Part shown: positions 9,469-19,444 of the stretch, piece after piece
How positions within the stretch are numbered: the first letter of the stretch is position 1
How the letters are laid out: the number at the start of each line of letters is the position of its first letter
Source: Hymenobacter armeniacus
Lineage (GTDB): Bacteria; Bacteroidota; Bacteroidia; Cytophagales; Hymenobacteraceae
DNA: 64,000 bases
Direction of reading: 5' to 3'
Assembly: GCF_014699055.1 (NCBI RefSeq)
Contig: NZ_JACXAC010000004.1
Span: forward strand, 248,001-312,000
Made by a program: the position numbers and the translations under genes
The notes under the pieces: model-generated
The model's input: only the letters and a program-made list of their open reading frames with translations
Databases searched by the model: none
What the model was told of the DNA's origin: nothing

Positions 9469-9556
9469 ACGTCATGCCGAGCGCGGCGCAGCACCTCGCC
9501 CGCGGTCACTACTTAGTGGTGACAGGCGAGGTGCTGCGCTGCGCTCGGCATGACGT
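9469..9556. repeat. Palindromic repeat, ACGTCATGC family, copy 1
   Basis: The 32-base arms 9469-9500 and 9525-9556 are inverted copies with one mismatch and a 24-base loop. The arms begin ACGTCATGCCGAGCGC. The same element type recurs at 16638-16750 and 37072-37169. It lies between the TPR gene and the formamidase gene. Confidence 0.85.
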
Positions 9557-9571
9557 GCTGAGGGTCGCCTC

Positions 9572-10639
9572 TTACCTTTTCTCTGTTTTCTGCTTCTCCG
9601 CTTTTATCTTCCCGAAAATGCTCTTTGGCAGCAGCATGTGGGCCCCGCGGGTGCCGTCCACCACCTGCGTCGTGTTTAGGTCGCCGGCCACGCTGCACAG
9701 CATGTAGGCGTCATCGCGCGTCAGGTGCTTTTCGGCCACCAGGAAGGCTATCATTTCGCGCACGGCATCCTTGGCGGCCAAGGTTAGGTCCTCGTTCAGG
9801 CCCATGCTGATGTAGTGCGTGGGCGTTTCGGCGCGGGGCAAAGTCAGGTGCAGGTCCTTACGCACAATGAACTGCAGCTGGCCCGAAAGCGAGGTTTCCA
9901 ACGCCGTAATGTCCACCTCGCCGTTGCCCTGCCCGGCGTGGCCGTCGCCCACAAAAAACAGCGCGCCCGCCGCGTGCACCGGCAAATACAGCGTGGTGCC
10001 GGCCACCAGCTCCTTATTGTCGAGGTTGCCGCCGTGGATGCCGGGCGGCGCGCTGTTCACGCGGCCCGCCGCGGCCGGCGGCGCCACGCCCATGCTCCCG
10101 AAAAACGGCCGCAGCGGCACGTCGATGCCCGGCAGGAAGTGCGCCACCATCTTCTTCTTATCGAGCGGAATAATGCGCATTTTGGCGTAGCCAAAATCCT
10201 CCGGAATAAAGCCGCTCTTGGCCCCGAAGGCATTGTAGGCGTAAGGAATGGCCAGCTTGACGGACTGAATGCGCACCTCCAGCACGTCGCCGGGCTCGGC
10301 CCCTTCGATGAAAATGGGGCCGGTGAGGATGTGGCCGCCCGGACCTTTGTTGGTGACTTTCTCCACGATTTCGCGCAGGTTGGGCTCCACTTGCGCGGGA
10401 GGCAGGCCGGCGCCTTCCAAGCGGGTGGGGGTGGAGGTGATGAGCGTGTGCACTTCCACGGTTTCGCCGGATTTGATGCGCAGCACGGGCGGCGCGGCGG
10501 CATCGTAGTAGCCCCAGGCGGCAGTGGCGGGCGTGATGGGCAACTGGTGCGTGGCTTTCTGGGCGTGCGCAGCTCCGGCCAAGCCCAGGCACAGCGCCAG
10601 CAGGCGGGCCCGCGGAGCGAATGATTCGTGGAATTTCAT
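9572..10639 (-). CDS. Exported acetamidase/formamidase family protein
   Basis: The 355-residue product belongs to the FmdA/AmdA family, which hydrolyses formamide or short amides to ammonia and acid. The family signatures are GGHILTGPIFIEGAEPGDVL, the glycine-rich PPGIHGGNLDNKEL and the metal/active-site segment FFVGDGHAGQGNGEVD. Unlike many cytosolic family members it carries a signal peptide (LLALCLGLAGAAHAQ), so it should act in the periplasm or outside. The Met at 10639 is chosen over one 20 codons upstream because it directly precedes the signal peptide. It is divergent from the thiamine operon. A link to thiamine salvage is possible but unsupported. Confidence 0.88.
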   Translation of the reverse strand: MKFHESFAPRARLLALCLGLAGAAHAQKATHQLPITPATAAWGYYDAAAPPVLRIKSGETVEVHTLITSTPTRLEGAGLPPAQVEPNLREIVEKVTNKGPGGHILTGPIFIEGAEPGDVLEVRIQSVKLAIPYAYNAFGAKSGFIPEDFGYAKMRIIPLDKKKMVAHFLPGIDVPLRPFFGSMGVAPPAAAGRVNSAPPGIHGGNLDNKELVAGTTLYLPVHAAGALFFVGDGHAGQGNGEVDITALETSLSGQLQFIVRKDLHLTLPRAETPTHYISMGLNEDLTLAAKDAVREMIAFLVAEKHLTRDDAYMLCSVAGDLNTTQVVDGTRGAHMLLPKSIFGKIKAEKQKTEKR

Positions 10640-10722
10640 GGCAGCAAGTACGCACCTGCGCAGGGATGGACGCCGAAAAGGCGGCCACATAAAATTCATG
10701 TCGATTATAGGATTTCATCCCG

Positions 10723-10730
10723 TAGATTTG
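10723..10730 (+). promoter_or_regulatory. Thiamine operon promoter, -7 box
   Basis: TAGATTTG is an exact match to the Bacteroidota -7 consensus TAnnTTTG. It lies about 8 bases before the first base of riboswitch helix P1, so the transcript would begin almost exactly with the aptamer. No clear TTG box is visible at the expected -33 distance. Confidence 0.5.
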
Positions 10731-10738
10731 GCCCGTAA

Positions 10739-10819
10739 ACTTTAGGGGTGCTTCGCTTCGGCGCGGCTGAGAAATACCCTTGGAACCTGATTCTGGATAA
10801 TACCAGCGAAGGGAAAAGT
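10739..10819 (+). ncRNA. TPP riboswitch (THI element)
   Basis: The conserved aptamer pieces occur in order: AGGGGTGC at 10744, CTGAGA at 10767, ACCTGAT at 10785, and GGATAATACCAGCGAAGGGA at 10795-10814. The outer ends ACTTT and AAAGT (10739-10743 and 10815-10819) form P1. It binds thiamine pyrophosphate and represses the genes behind it. About 92 bases separate it from the thiS ATG, with no clear poly-T terminator, so control of translation or an atypical expression platform seems more likely than classical attenuation. Confidence 0.96.
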
Positions 10820-10911
10820 AATGGTCCGCATCGCGGCTGTCTTTGGGGTAGTCCGTCGCCGGCGCCCCTATTGTTTATGGATTGATTTCACCGCCACCCG
10901 CCCCGGTTGCC

Positions 10912-11115
10912 ATGATTTGCTACGTAAACAATTCGCCCCAAGAAACTTCCGATACTCAGACGCTCACGCAGCTGCTCGCCGACCTAGCCCTGGCCGGGCA
11001 GCGCGGCCTCGCCGTGGCCGTGAACGACGAGGTGGTGCCCCGCGCCGCCTGGGCCGCACACGAGCTGCGCGAGCACGACCGGGTCACGATTATTCGCGCC
11101 ACGCAGGGCGGGTGA
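10912..11115 (+). CDS. thiS: Sulfur carrier protein ThiS
   Basis: This 67-residue ubiquitin-fold protein ends in the diagnostic Gly-Gly. ThiF adenylates that tail, which then carries the thiocarboxylate sulfur for thiazole formation by ThiG. The visible family traits are the size, the LAVAVNDEVVPRAAW strand and the REHDRVTIIRATQGG tail. The ATG at 10912 gives the normal length; an in-frame ATG ten codons earlier would add an unusual extension. It is the first gene behind the TPP riboswitch. Confidence 0.95.
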   Translation: MICYVNNSPQETSDTQTLTQLLADLALAGQRGLAVAVNDEVVPRAAWAAHELREHDRVTIIRATQGG

Positions 11116-11125
11116 GGCTTTACGC

Positions 11126-13224
<2,099 letters not shown>

Positions 13225-13237
13225 ACCGTTCAACCCC

Positions 13238-13999
13238 ATGCCCCAACCCCTCCGTCCCCACGCCCTCAGCATTGCCGGTTTCGACCCCAGCGCCGGCGCC
13301 GGCCTGCTGGCCGACGTGAAAACATTAGAGATGAACGGCGTGTACGGGCTGGGCGTGTGCTCAGCCCTCACGCTGCAAAACGACGTGTCGTTTGAGCGGG
13401 TGAATTGGGTGCCGGCCGCCGAAATCAGGGAGCAGATTCGCATTCTGTTCGCGCGGTTCAAGGTCGATTTTATCAAAATCGGTCTGGTGGAAAGTCTGCC
13501 GCAGCTGCTGGAACTGGTGGGCTGGCTGAAAGTGCAAAACCCCCAGCTGAAAATTGTGTGGGACCCGGTGCTGAAGGCTTCGGCCGGCTACGAGTTTCAC
13601 CGCAAAACCGACCGCAACCTGTTGCAAGCCCTGTGCGCCGAAATGGCCCTCGTGACGCCCAACAAGCCCGAAATGCTGCGCATGTGGCCCGGCGAAGCCG
13701 CCGCCGACATCGCAGCCCAGGCGGTAAGCTCCTTCTGCCCCGTGCTGCTGAAGGGCGGGCACGACGAAGGCGCCCAGGCCACCGACGTGCTGTTTGACAG
13801 CGGCAAGTGGCACTCGTTCACGGCGCCGCGGCTGCCGCACGGTGAAAAGCACGGCAGCGGCTGCGTGCTCTCGGCTGCGGTGCTGGCCAACCTGGCCAAG
13901 GGCAAAAGCCTGGTAGAAGCCTGCCGCGCGGCCAAGGACTACACCACCGCCTTTTTGGCCAGCAACGACACACTGCTGGGGTATCACTCGAAAAGCTAA
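13238..13999 (+). CDS. thiD: Hydroxymethylpyrimidine/phosphomethylpyrimidine kinase ThiD
   Basis: This 253-residue ribokinase-fold enzyme phosphorylates HMP and HMP-P to the diphosphate used by thiamine-phosphate synthase. The N-terminal signature is ALSIAGFDPSAGAGLLADVKT. Other family segments are VWDPVLKASAGY, LVTPNKPEML and the anion-hole/active-site region HGEKHGSGCVLSAAVLA. The Met at 13238 matches the family start. The open frame runs back through the palindrome into thiC, but that part is not protein-like. The gap to thiE is six bases. Confidence 0.97.
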   Translation: MPQPLRPHALSIAGFDPSAGAGLLADVKTLEMNGVYGLGVCSALTLQNDVSFERVNWVPAAEIREQIRILFARFKVDFIKIGLVESLPQLLELVGWLKVQNPQLKIVWDPVLKASAGYEFHRKTDRNLLQALCAEMALVTPNKPEMLRMWPGEAAADIAAQAVSSFCPVLLKGGHDEGAQATDVLFDSGKWHSFTAPRLPHGEKHGSGCVLSAAVLANLAKGKSLVEACRAAKDYTTAFLASNDTLLGYHSKS

Positions 14000-14005
14000 C
14001 CAACC

Positions 14006-14629
14006 ATGAAAATTAACGCTCTGCACTACATCACCACCAACCCCGAAGCGGCCGAGCTGGCCTGCCGGGGCGGGGTGCGGTGGGTGCAGCTTCGGGTGAA
14101 AAACCAGCCCCCCGCCATCTGGAAGCAGCTGGCGCTGGACACGCAGGCCGTGTGCCGCCGGCACGGTGCCACGCTGCTCATCAACGACAACCCGCGCTTG
14201 GCGCAGGAAATCGGGGCCGACGGCGTGCACGTGGGCGCCACCGACATGCCGCCCGCCGAGGCCCGCGAAATGCTGGGCCCACGCTTCATCATCGGCGGCA
14301 CGGCCAACACCTTTGCCGACGTGCAGCTCCTGGCGGCCGCCGGCGTCGATTACGTGGGGCTGGGACCGTTTCGCTTCACCAGCACCAAAGAGAAGCTGAG
14401 CCCGATTTTGGGTTTGGCCGGCTACGCCGAAATCATGCGGCAGTGCCGGGCCGCGGGCCTTGCGGTGCCGGTAATTGGCATCGGCGGCATTGCGCTGGAC
14501 GATGTGGCGGCATTGCTCGAAACGGGGCTGCACGGCGTGGCCGTGTCCGGGGCCATCGGCAGCGCGGCCGACCCCGAGGAATCGGCGCGTCTGTTTGTCA
14601 GGGAGTTGTCGGCCGTAAACCCCATTTAA
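14006..14629 (+). CDS. thiE: Thiamine-phosphate synthase ThiE
   Basis: This 207-residue TIM barrel joins HMP-PP to thiazole phosphate to make thiamine phosphate. Key motifs are VQLRVKN, the Mg/pyrophosphate-binding [20 protein letters not shown], the loop GTANTFADV, and the phosphate-binding [12 protein letters not shown] and GIGGI segments. It is of normal length. The start lies six bases behind thiD and five bases separate it from thiG, so it is tightly co-translated. A second ThiE/TenI-like gene lies on the opposite strand beyond thiF. Confidence 0.95.
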   Translation: MKINALHYITTNPEAAELACRGGVRWVQLRVKNQPPAIWKQLALDTQAVCRRHGATLLINDNPRLAQEIGADGVHVGATDMPPAEAREMLGPRFIIGGTANTFADVQLLAAAGVDYVGLGPFRFTSTKEKLSPILGLAGYAEIMRQCRAAGLAVPVIGIGGIALDDVAALLETGLHGVAVSGAIGSAADPEESARLFVRELSAVNPI

Positions 14630-14634
14630 TTATT

Positions 14635-15414
14635 ATGTTAAATAAAAATTTAGTCATTGCCGACCGCACGTTTGGTTCTCGGCTGTTCACTGGCACGGGC
14701 AAATTTAGCTCGTCGGTGCTGATGGAAGAAGCGCTGTTGGCGTCGGGTTCGGAACTGGTGACGGTGGCGCTAAAAAGGGTGGACGTGGCCGACGCCGATG
14801 ACGACATCCTGCGCCACCTGTCGCACCCGCAGTTCCACCTGCTGCCCAATACGTCCGGCGTGCGCACGGCCCGGGAGGCGGTTTTTGCCGCTCAGCTGGC
14901 CCGCGAGGCGCTGGAAACCAACTGGCTCAAACTCGAAATTCACCCCGACCCCAAATACCTGCTGCCCGACCCCATTGAGACGGTAAAAGCGGCCGAGGAG
15001 CTGGTGAAGCTGGGCTTCGTGGTGTTGCCCTACATCCACGCCGACCCCGTGCTGTGCAAGCGCCTGGAAGAAGTGGGCGTGGCGGCCGTGATGCCGTTGG
15101 GCTCGCCCATCGGCTCGAACAAAGGCCTGCTGACGCGCGAATTCCTCGAAATCATCATCGGCCAGAGCAAGGTGCCGGTGGTGGTGGATGCCGGCATTGG
15201 GGCGCCCTCGCACGCGGCGGCGGCCCTGGAAATGGGCGCCGACGCGGTGCTGGTGAACACGGCCATTGCCGTGGCCGGCAACCCGGTGGCCATGGCCACG
15301 GCTTTCAAACTGGCCGTGGAAGCCGGACGCATGGCCTACGAGGCGCGGCTGGCCGCCCCCGTAGCGCACGCCGAAGCGGTGGCCAGCTCGCCGCTCACGG
15401 CGTTTCTGGATTAG
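14635..15414 (+). CDS. thiG: Thiazole synthase ThiG
   Basis: This 259-residue TIM barrel condenses deoxyxylulose phosphate, dehydroglycine and ThiS-thiocarboxylate into the thiazole ring. It shows [14 protein letters not shown] near the N-terminus and the Schiff-base lysine in [10 protein letters not shown]. The phosphate-binding segments [13 protein letters not shown] and [20 protein letters not shown] follow. The ATG at 14635 is chosen from family length; the same frame is open far upstream inside thiE. Its TAG stop is the first triplet of the next palindrome. Confidence 0.97.
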   Translation: MLNKNLVIADRTFGSRLFTGTGKFSSSVLMEEALLASGSELVTVALKRVDVADADDDILRHLSHPQFHLLPNTSGVRTAREAVFAAQLAREALETNWLKLEIHPDPKYLLPDPIETVKAAEELVKLGFVVLPYIHADPVLCKRLEEVGVAAVMPLGSPIGSNKGLLTREFLEIIIGQSKVPVVVDAGIGAPSHAAAALEMGADAVLVNTAIAVAGNPVAMATAFKLAVEAGRMAYEARLAAPVAHAEAVASSPLTAFLD

Positions 15415-15507
15415 TGGTTAGCGGTTAGTGATAAGTGGTTAGTAACCAATGGCCATTATTGCTGTCACCTTCTTCATTAACCACTTATCACTAACCGTTA
15501 ATCACTA
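15412..15507. repeat. Palindrome with GTTAGTGATAAGTGG arms between thiG and thiH
   Basis: The left arm 15412-15442 is an imperfect inverted copy of 15478-15507, with repeated GGTTAG/GTGATAAG units and a loop of about 35 bases. The left arm begins with the thiG stop codon TAG. The right arm ends six bases before the thiH ATG. No other copy was found in this window. Confidence 0.85.
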
Positions 15508-15513
15508 CCAAAA

Positions 15514-16635
15514 ATGAGCTTTCGACCCATTTTCGAGGCCCACCTTTGGGACGACGTAAAGGCCAGCATCTACGCCAAGACTTCGGCCGATGTGGAGCGC
15601 GCCCTGAGCGCGCCGCAGCGTACGCTGGAAGATTTTAAGGCGTTGATTTCGCCGGCTGCGGTGCCCTACCTGGAGCAGATGGCGCAGCTCAGCCACCAGC
15701 TCACGCGCAAGCGCTTCGGCAATACGGTGCAGCTGTACGTGCCCCTGTACCTGAGCAACGAGTGCCAGAATATTTGCACGTATTGCGGCTTCAGCCTCGA
15801 TAATAAAATCCGCCGGCGCACCCTGAGCAGCGTGGAAATGCTGCAGGAAGCGGCCGTGCTAAAGGACTGGGGCTATGAGCACGTGCTGCTGGTGACCGGC
15901 GAAGCCAACCAGACCGTGGGCGTCGACTACCTCGAAAAAGCCTTGCGCACGCTGCGGCCGCACTTCGCGCACCTTTCCATGGAAGTGCAGCCACTCGACC
16001 AGGAAGACTACGAGCGTCTCATCCCCGAGGGCCTGAACACCGTGCTGGTGTACCAGGAAACTTACCACCGCGACGATTACAAAAAGCACCACCCCAAGGG
16101 CAAGAAGTCGAACTTCAACTACCGCCTCGATACACCCGACCGGCTGGGCCGGGCCGGCATCCACAAAATGGGCCTGGGCGTGCTCATCGGGCTGGAGGAC
16201 TGGCGGACGGACTGCTTTTACACTGCCCTGCACCTCGACTACCTGGAGCGCACGTACTGGCAAACCAAATACAGCCTGTCGTTTCCGCGCCTGAGGCCGG
16301 CGGAGGGGCTATTGCAGCCCAAAGTGGAGATGAGCGACCGGGAGTTGGTGCAGCTCATCTGCGCCTATCGCCTGCTGAACGAGGAAGTGGAGCTGTCAAT
16401 TTCGACCCGTGAAAGCCCGGTTTTCCGCGACAACGTGGTGAAGCTGGGCATCACCAGCATCAGCGCGGGCTCCAAGACCAACCCGGGTGGCTACGTGGTG
16501 GCACCGGAGTCGCTGGAGCAGTTCGAGATTTCGGATGAGCGCAGCCCGGCCGAAATTGCGGCCATGCTGCGCCGGCAGGGGTATGAACCGGTTTGGAAAG
16601 ACTGGGACGCCACGCTGGTAGGCCTGGCCCGCTAG
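15514..16635 (+). CDS. thiH: 2-iminoacetate synthase ThiH
   Basis: This 373-residue radical-SAM enzyme cleaves tyrosine to dehydroglycine for ThiG. The cluster motif CQNICTYCGFS gives Cys84, Cys88 and Cys91 (C-x3-C-x2-C). Other ThiH blocks are YVPLYLSNEC, LVTGEANQTVGVDYLE, YQETYHRDDY and SAGSKTNPGGY. Because ThiH rather than the glycine oxidase ThiO is encoded, the pathway uses tyrosine and can work anaerobically (established for the family). The gene is flanked on both sides by palindromes. Confidence 0.97.
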   Translation: MSFRPIFEAHLWDDVKASIYAKTSADVERALSAPQRTLEDFKALISPAAVPYLEQMAQLSHQLTRKRFGNTVQLYVPLYLSNECQNICTYCGFSLDNKIRRRTLSSVEMLQEAAVLKDWGYEHVLLVTGEANQTVGVDYLEKALRTLRPHFAHLSMEVQPLDQEDYERLIPEGLNTVLVYQETYHRDDYKKHHPKGKKSNFNYRLDTPDRLGRAGIHKMGLGVLIGLEDWRTDCFYTALHLDYLERTYWQTKYSLSFPRLRPAEGLLQPKVEMSDRELVQLICAYRLLNEEVELSISTRESPVFRDNVVKLGITSISAGSKTNPGGYVVAPESLEQFEISDERSPAEIAAMLRRQGYEPVWKDWDATLVGLAR

Positions 16636-16637
16636 AA

Positions 16638-16750
16638 GAACGTCATGCAGAGCGCCGCGAAGCATCTCGCGTGCAGTCGTAAATCAAAATCATGAAATTG
16701 TGAGTTAGTGCTAGCACGCGAGATGCTTCGCGGCGCTCTGCATGACGTTC
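16638..16750. repeat. Palindromic repeat, ACGTCATGC family, copy 2
   Basis: The 37-base arms 16638-16674 and 16714-16750 are perfect inverted copies with a 39-base loop. They begin GAACGTCATGCAGAGCGC. The element starts two bases after the thiH stop and ends nine bases before the chosen thiF start. An in-frame ATG at 16742 lies inside its right arm. Confidence 0.92.
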
Positions 16751-16759
16751 AGCTATTCC

Positions 16760-17863
16760 ATGAGTCCCACCTATTCCCCGCTTTCCCCCGCCGAAAACAA
16801 CCGCTACAGCCGCCACTTGCTGCTGCCCGAAATCGGCCCAGCCGGTCAGCAGCGTATGAAAGCCGCGCGGGTGCTGGTGGTGGGCTGCGGCGGCCTGGGC
16901 TGCCCGGTGCTGCAGTACCTGGCCGCGGCCGGCGTGGGCACGCTGGGCCTGCTCGATTTTGACACCGTGGACGACAGCAACTTGCAGCGCCAGGTGCTCT
17001 ACGCCACTGCCGACGTGGGCCGGCCCAAGGCCGTTGTCGCCGCCGAGAAGCTGGCGGCCCAAAACCCGTTCATCACGCTGCAAACGCATCAAATGCTGCT
17101 GTCGAGCGACAACGTGCTGGACCTCTTTGCGCCCTACGACCTGGTGGTGGACTGTTCCGACAATTTCGCCACGCGCTACCTCGTGAACGATGCCTGCGTC
17201 ATGTTGGGCAAGCCGCTGGTGTTCGGGGCCATCTTCAAGTTTGAGGGGCAGGTGTCGGTTTTCAACTACCAGAATGGCCCCACCTACCGCTGCCTCTACC
17301 CCGAGCCGCCCGCGCCGGGCGACGCCCCCAGCTGCGCCGAAATCGGGGTATTAGGCGTGCTGCCGGGCTTGGTGGGCACGCTGCAAGCCACCGAAACGCT
17401 GAAAATCATACTGGAGCTGGGCGAGGTGCTGAGCGGCCGCCTGCTGCTGGTGGATGCCCTGGGCATGCGTTTCCAAAGCGTCAAGTTTCGCGCCGTGGCG
17501 GCCAACCAGCAGCTCACGGCGCTAGCGCCTGACTACGCCGCCTTCTGCGGCGAAGCGCCCCTGGAAGCCGCCCCGCGGCGCGCGCCCGAACTCTCGGCCG
17601 ATGACCTGAAGGCCTGGCAACAGAGTGGCCGGCCGCTGCAACTGCTGGATGTGCGCGAGCCCCACGAGGCCGCCCGGCGCAGCATTGGCGGCCGGCTCAT
17701 TCCGCTGGGGCAGCTGAGTGAGCAGCTGGCCGAAATAGCCGCCGACGTGCCCGTGGTGGTGCATTGCGCCAGCGGGGTGCGCAGCCAGAAAGCCGCGCAG
17801 CTGCTGCTGGCCCAGGGTTTTGGGGAAGTGTACTCGCTGCGCAACGGGCTAGCCGATTATTGA
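16760..17863 (+). CDS. thiF: ThiF-type adenylyltransferase fused to a rhodanese domain
   Basis: The 367-residue protein has an E1-like/ThiF/MoeB domain at about residues 1-250. Its nucleotide-binding loop is VLVVGCGGLGCPVLQYLA and it also shows LLDFDTVDDSNLQRQ and VDCSDNFATRYLVND. A C-terminal rhodanese domain carries the persulfide loop VVHCASGVRSQKAA. It adenylates the ThiS C-terminus, and the rhodanese part can deliver sulfur, replacing a separate ThiI. The zinc Cys pairs of many MoeB/ThiF proteins are not clearly present. The ATG at 16760 is preferred to 16742, which lies in the repeat. The 3' end overlaps the convergent TenI-like gene by 15 bases. Confidence 0.92.
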   Translation: MSPTYSPLSPAENNRYSRHLLLPEIGPAGQQRMKAARVLVVGCGGLGCPVLQYLAAAGVGTLGLLDFDTVDDSNLQRQVLYATADVGRPKAVVAAEKLAAQNPFITLQTHQMLLSSDNVLDLFAPYDLVVDCSDNFATRYLVNDACVMLGKPLVFGAIFKFEGQVSVFNYQNGPTYRCLYPEPPAPGDAPSCAEIGVLGVLPGLVGTLQATETLKIILELGEVLSGRLLLVDALGMRFQSVKFRAVAANQQLTALAPDYAAFCGEAPLEAAPRRAPELSADDLKAWQQSGRPLQLLDVREPHEAARRSIGGRLIPLGQLSEQLAEIAADVPVVVHCASGVRSQKAAQLLLAQGFGEVYSLRNGLADY

Positions 17864-18454
17864 TTGCAACGCCCGAAAAGCCGCTACCGGGTCGGGGCTT
17901 TGCCACACGGCGCCCAGCACGGCGGCGCCCCCAAACCCGACCTGCTGCACGGTGGTCAGGCGGTGCGCCTCGATGCCGCCCAGCGCCAGCACCTGCGGCG
18001 CGTAGCCGGCCCGTTGCCGCAGCTTGCGCAGCGTGGCCGCCACGGCGGCTAGGTCGAAAGCCGCGGCGTACTGCTCTTTGCTGAGGCTGTCGAAAATTGG
18101 GCTCAGAAACACGTAGTCGTAGCGGCGCCGGTGCTGCCGGATTTCGGCCAGCGTGTGGAAAGACGTGGACAGCGTCTGACCCGGCGCCAGAGTTGGCCGG
18201 GCCTTCGCGGCGCGGCCGGCGGCGGTGAGGTGGGCACCGCCCAGGCCCAGCTCGGCCACCAGCGCGTGGTGCGAGTGCAGCACCAGCCGGGAACGGTAGC
18301 GGGTCGGAATATCGGCCACGTAAGCTGCCATTTCGCCCTGCTCCCAGCCAGGTTTGCGCACGTGGAAGCGGGCCAGGCCAGCGGCCAGCAGTTGGCTCAC
18401 CAGCGCGGTTTCGTGGGGAACGGGATGCGGGGGCGAAATGACAAGGAGCTGCAT
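17849..18454 (-). CDS. tenI: TenI/ThiE-like thiazole tautomerase
   Basis: This 201-residue TIM barrel is related to ThiE but diverged. It has FHVRKPGW in place of the ThiE VQLR block, LVLHSHHALVAELGLGGAHL, and the phosphate loop FLSPIFDSLSKEQY. In several bacteria TenI aromatises the thiazole tautomer made by ThiG. That role fits a genome that already has a canonical ThiE 3 kb away (inference). The start MQLLVISPPHP at 18454 follows the HD gene by 20 bases, so the two are probably co-transcribed. Its end overlaps thiF tail to tail, so it lies outside the riboswitch operon. A second active ThiE is the alternative. Confidence 0.8.
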   Translation of the reverse strand: MQLLVISPPHPVPHETALVSQLLAAGLARFHVRKPGWEQGEMAAYVADIPTRYRSRLVLHSHHALVAELGLGGAHLTAAGRAAKARPTLAPGQTLSTSFHTLAEIRQHRRRYDYVFLSPIFDSLSKEQYAAAFDLAAVAATLRKLRQRAGYAPQVLALGGIEAHRLTTVQQVGFGGAAVLGAVWQSPDPVAAFRALQSIIG

Positions 18455-18474
18455 GGATGGTTGAAGCGCCCGCC

Positions 18475-19083
18475 TCAGGCCGCGGGGCCGGATGCGGGCC
18501 AGTTGGCCAGAAGGGCCAGAATGTGGTCGAGCCGGGCCTGCTTGGGCGCGGCGCGGCGGGCAATGGTGGTGCGCGTCCAGAAGCGGTGGCCGGTGAGAAA
18601 ATTGGCTTGCAGCTGAAACCAGGCGTGCTCGCCGGCGATGAGCTGCCGGGCGGTCAGCTCGTGAAACAGGCTGGTCGAAATCGGCTCGAAATCGTCGCGG
18701 CCCAGGTAGTCGAGGTCGGCGTCGCAGAGAATTTCGGCCAAATGGCTTTGGGGCTCCTGCGGGTATTGGGTGGCCATTATCAGGGCGCAAATCTGCTCAA
18801 TGTGGTCGGACGTGTAGCCAAAGCCGGGCAGGGTGGCCCGGGCCAGCGCGCAGCCCTGCGCCTCGTGGCCCTGATAGGCCTGCAGGAAGCCGGCGTCGTG
18901 GTAGAGGGCGGCGGTGCGCAGCAGGGCCAGGGCCTCGGGGTCGGTCAGGCCCTCGGCGGTGGCCAGCTCCAGGGCCACCTCGGCCACGTCGAGGGTGTGG
19001 TGCAGGCCGTGGTAATAGAGCGTGGGGGAGAGGCCGCGCCGCAGCTCGTTTACAATAAAATTTTCGGCGGCGTGGTGGTTCAT
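18475..19083 (-). CDS. HD-domain phosphohydrolase
   Basis: The 202-residue protein has an HD metal-dependent hydrolase domain. The metal ligands appear as YYHGLHHT, LYHDAGF (the HD pair), GHE and CDADLDYLG. The family hydrolyses nucleotides or other phosphate esters; the substrate cannot be read from sequence. MNHHAAENF at 19083 is taken as the start because the 54 codons upstream are low-complexity and unlike protein. It lies 20 bases before the TenI-like gene and probably forms a two-gene unit with it. Confidence 0.8.
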   Translation of the reverse strand: MNHHAAENFIVNELRRGLSPTLYYHGLHHTLDVAEVALELATAEGLTDPEALALLRTAALYHDAGFLQAYQGHEAQGCALARATLPGFGYTSDHIEQICALIMATQYPQEPQSHLAEILCDADLDYLGRDDFEPISTSLFHELTARQLIAGEHAWFQLQANFLTGHRFWTRTTIARRAAPKQARLDHILALLANWPASGPAA

Positions 19084-19444
19084 GCGGCGGGAGGCGTGGC
19101 CCGGAATGGCCCGGAGCGGCGCAAAGCAACTACGTAAAATACGAATCGGGAAAGCAATTGGTAGCCAACGGATAAGACGGGTCGACAATTCCTGGGTCGG
19201 GCTTGGGCCGATGCCTAGAATTCTTTCATCTTTACGACATGACAATGCAGGCAGTAGCTTTGGGGGTTGTGCAGGCAGCTGCCCGGGCCGGCGTTCGGCT
19301 TAGGGCGTTGCTTGCACGGTTTTTGTGTATTGCGACGGCGCCCGGCAGCGGGCGGGGCGCGGCGGGCCAGGAGCCGGCGGCGGGCCCCGCCACGGCCGGC
19401 ATCGTTGCGGCGTTTGCCTGCCGCCTTCACGCTGGTTTCTACCC
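19084..19444 (+). promoter_or_regulatory. Intergenic region with candidate promoter of the kinase array
   Basis: This 361-base gap separates the divergent HD gene and the first tandem kinase. TAGCTTTG at 19255-19262 matches the -7 consensus. A TTT (19231-19233) sits 21 bases upstream in place of the ideal TTG. If used, the leader of the array would be about 175 bases. I see no convincing gene or strong hairpin. A short ATG frame at 19239-19448 overlapping the kinase start is unlike known protein. Confidence 0.35.

Noticed and set aside
9572..10639. The exported formamidase as a member of the thiamine pathway
   Set aside because: It is only a divergent neighbour; it lies on the other strand from the riboswitch and has no thiamine-specific motif.
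16742..16759. ATG at 16742 as the thiF start
   Set aside because: It lies within the right arm of a mobile-type palindrome; the ATG at 16760 gives a normal ThiF N-terminus.
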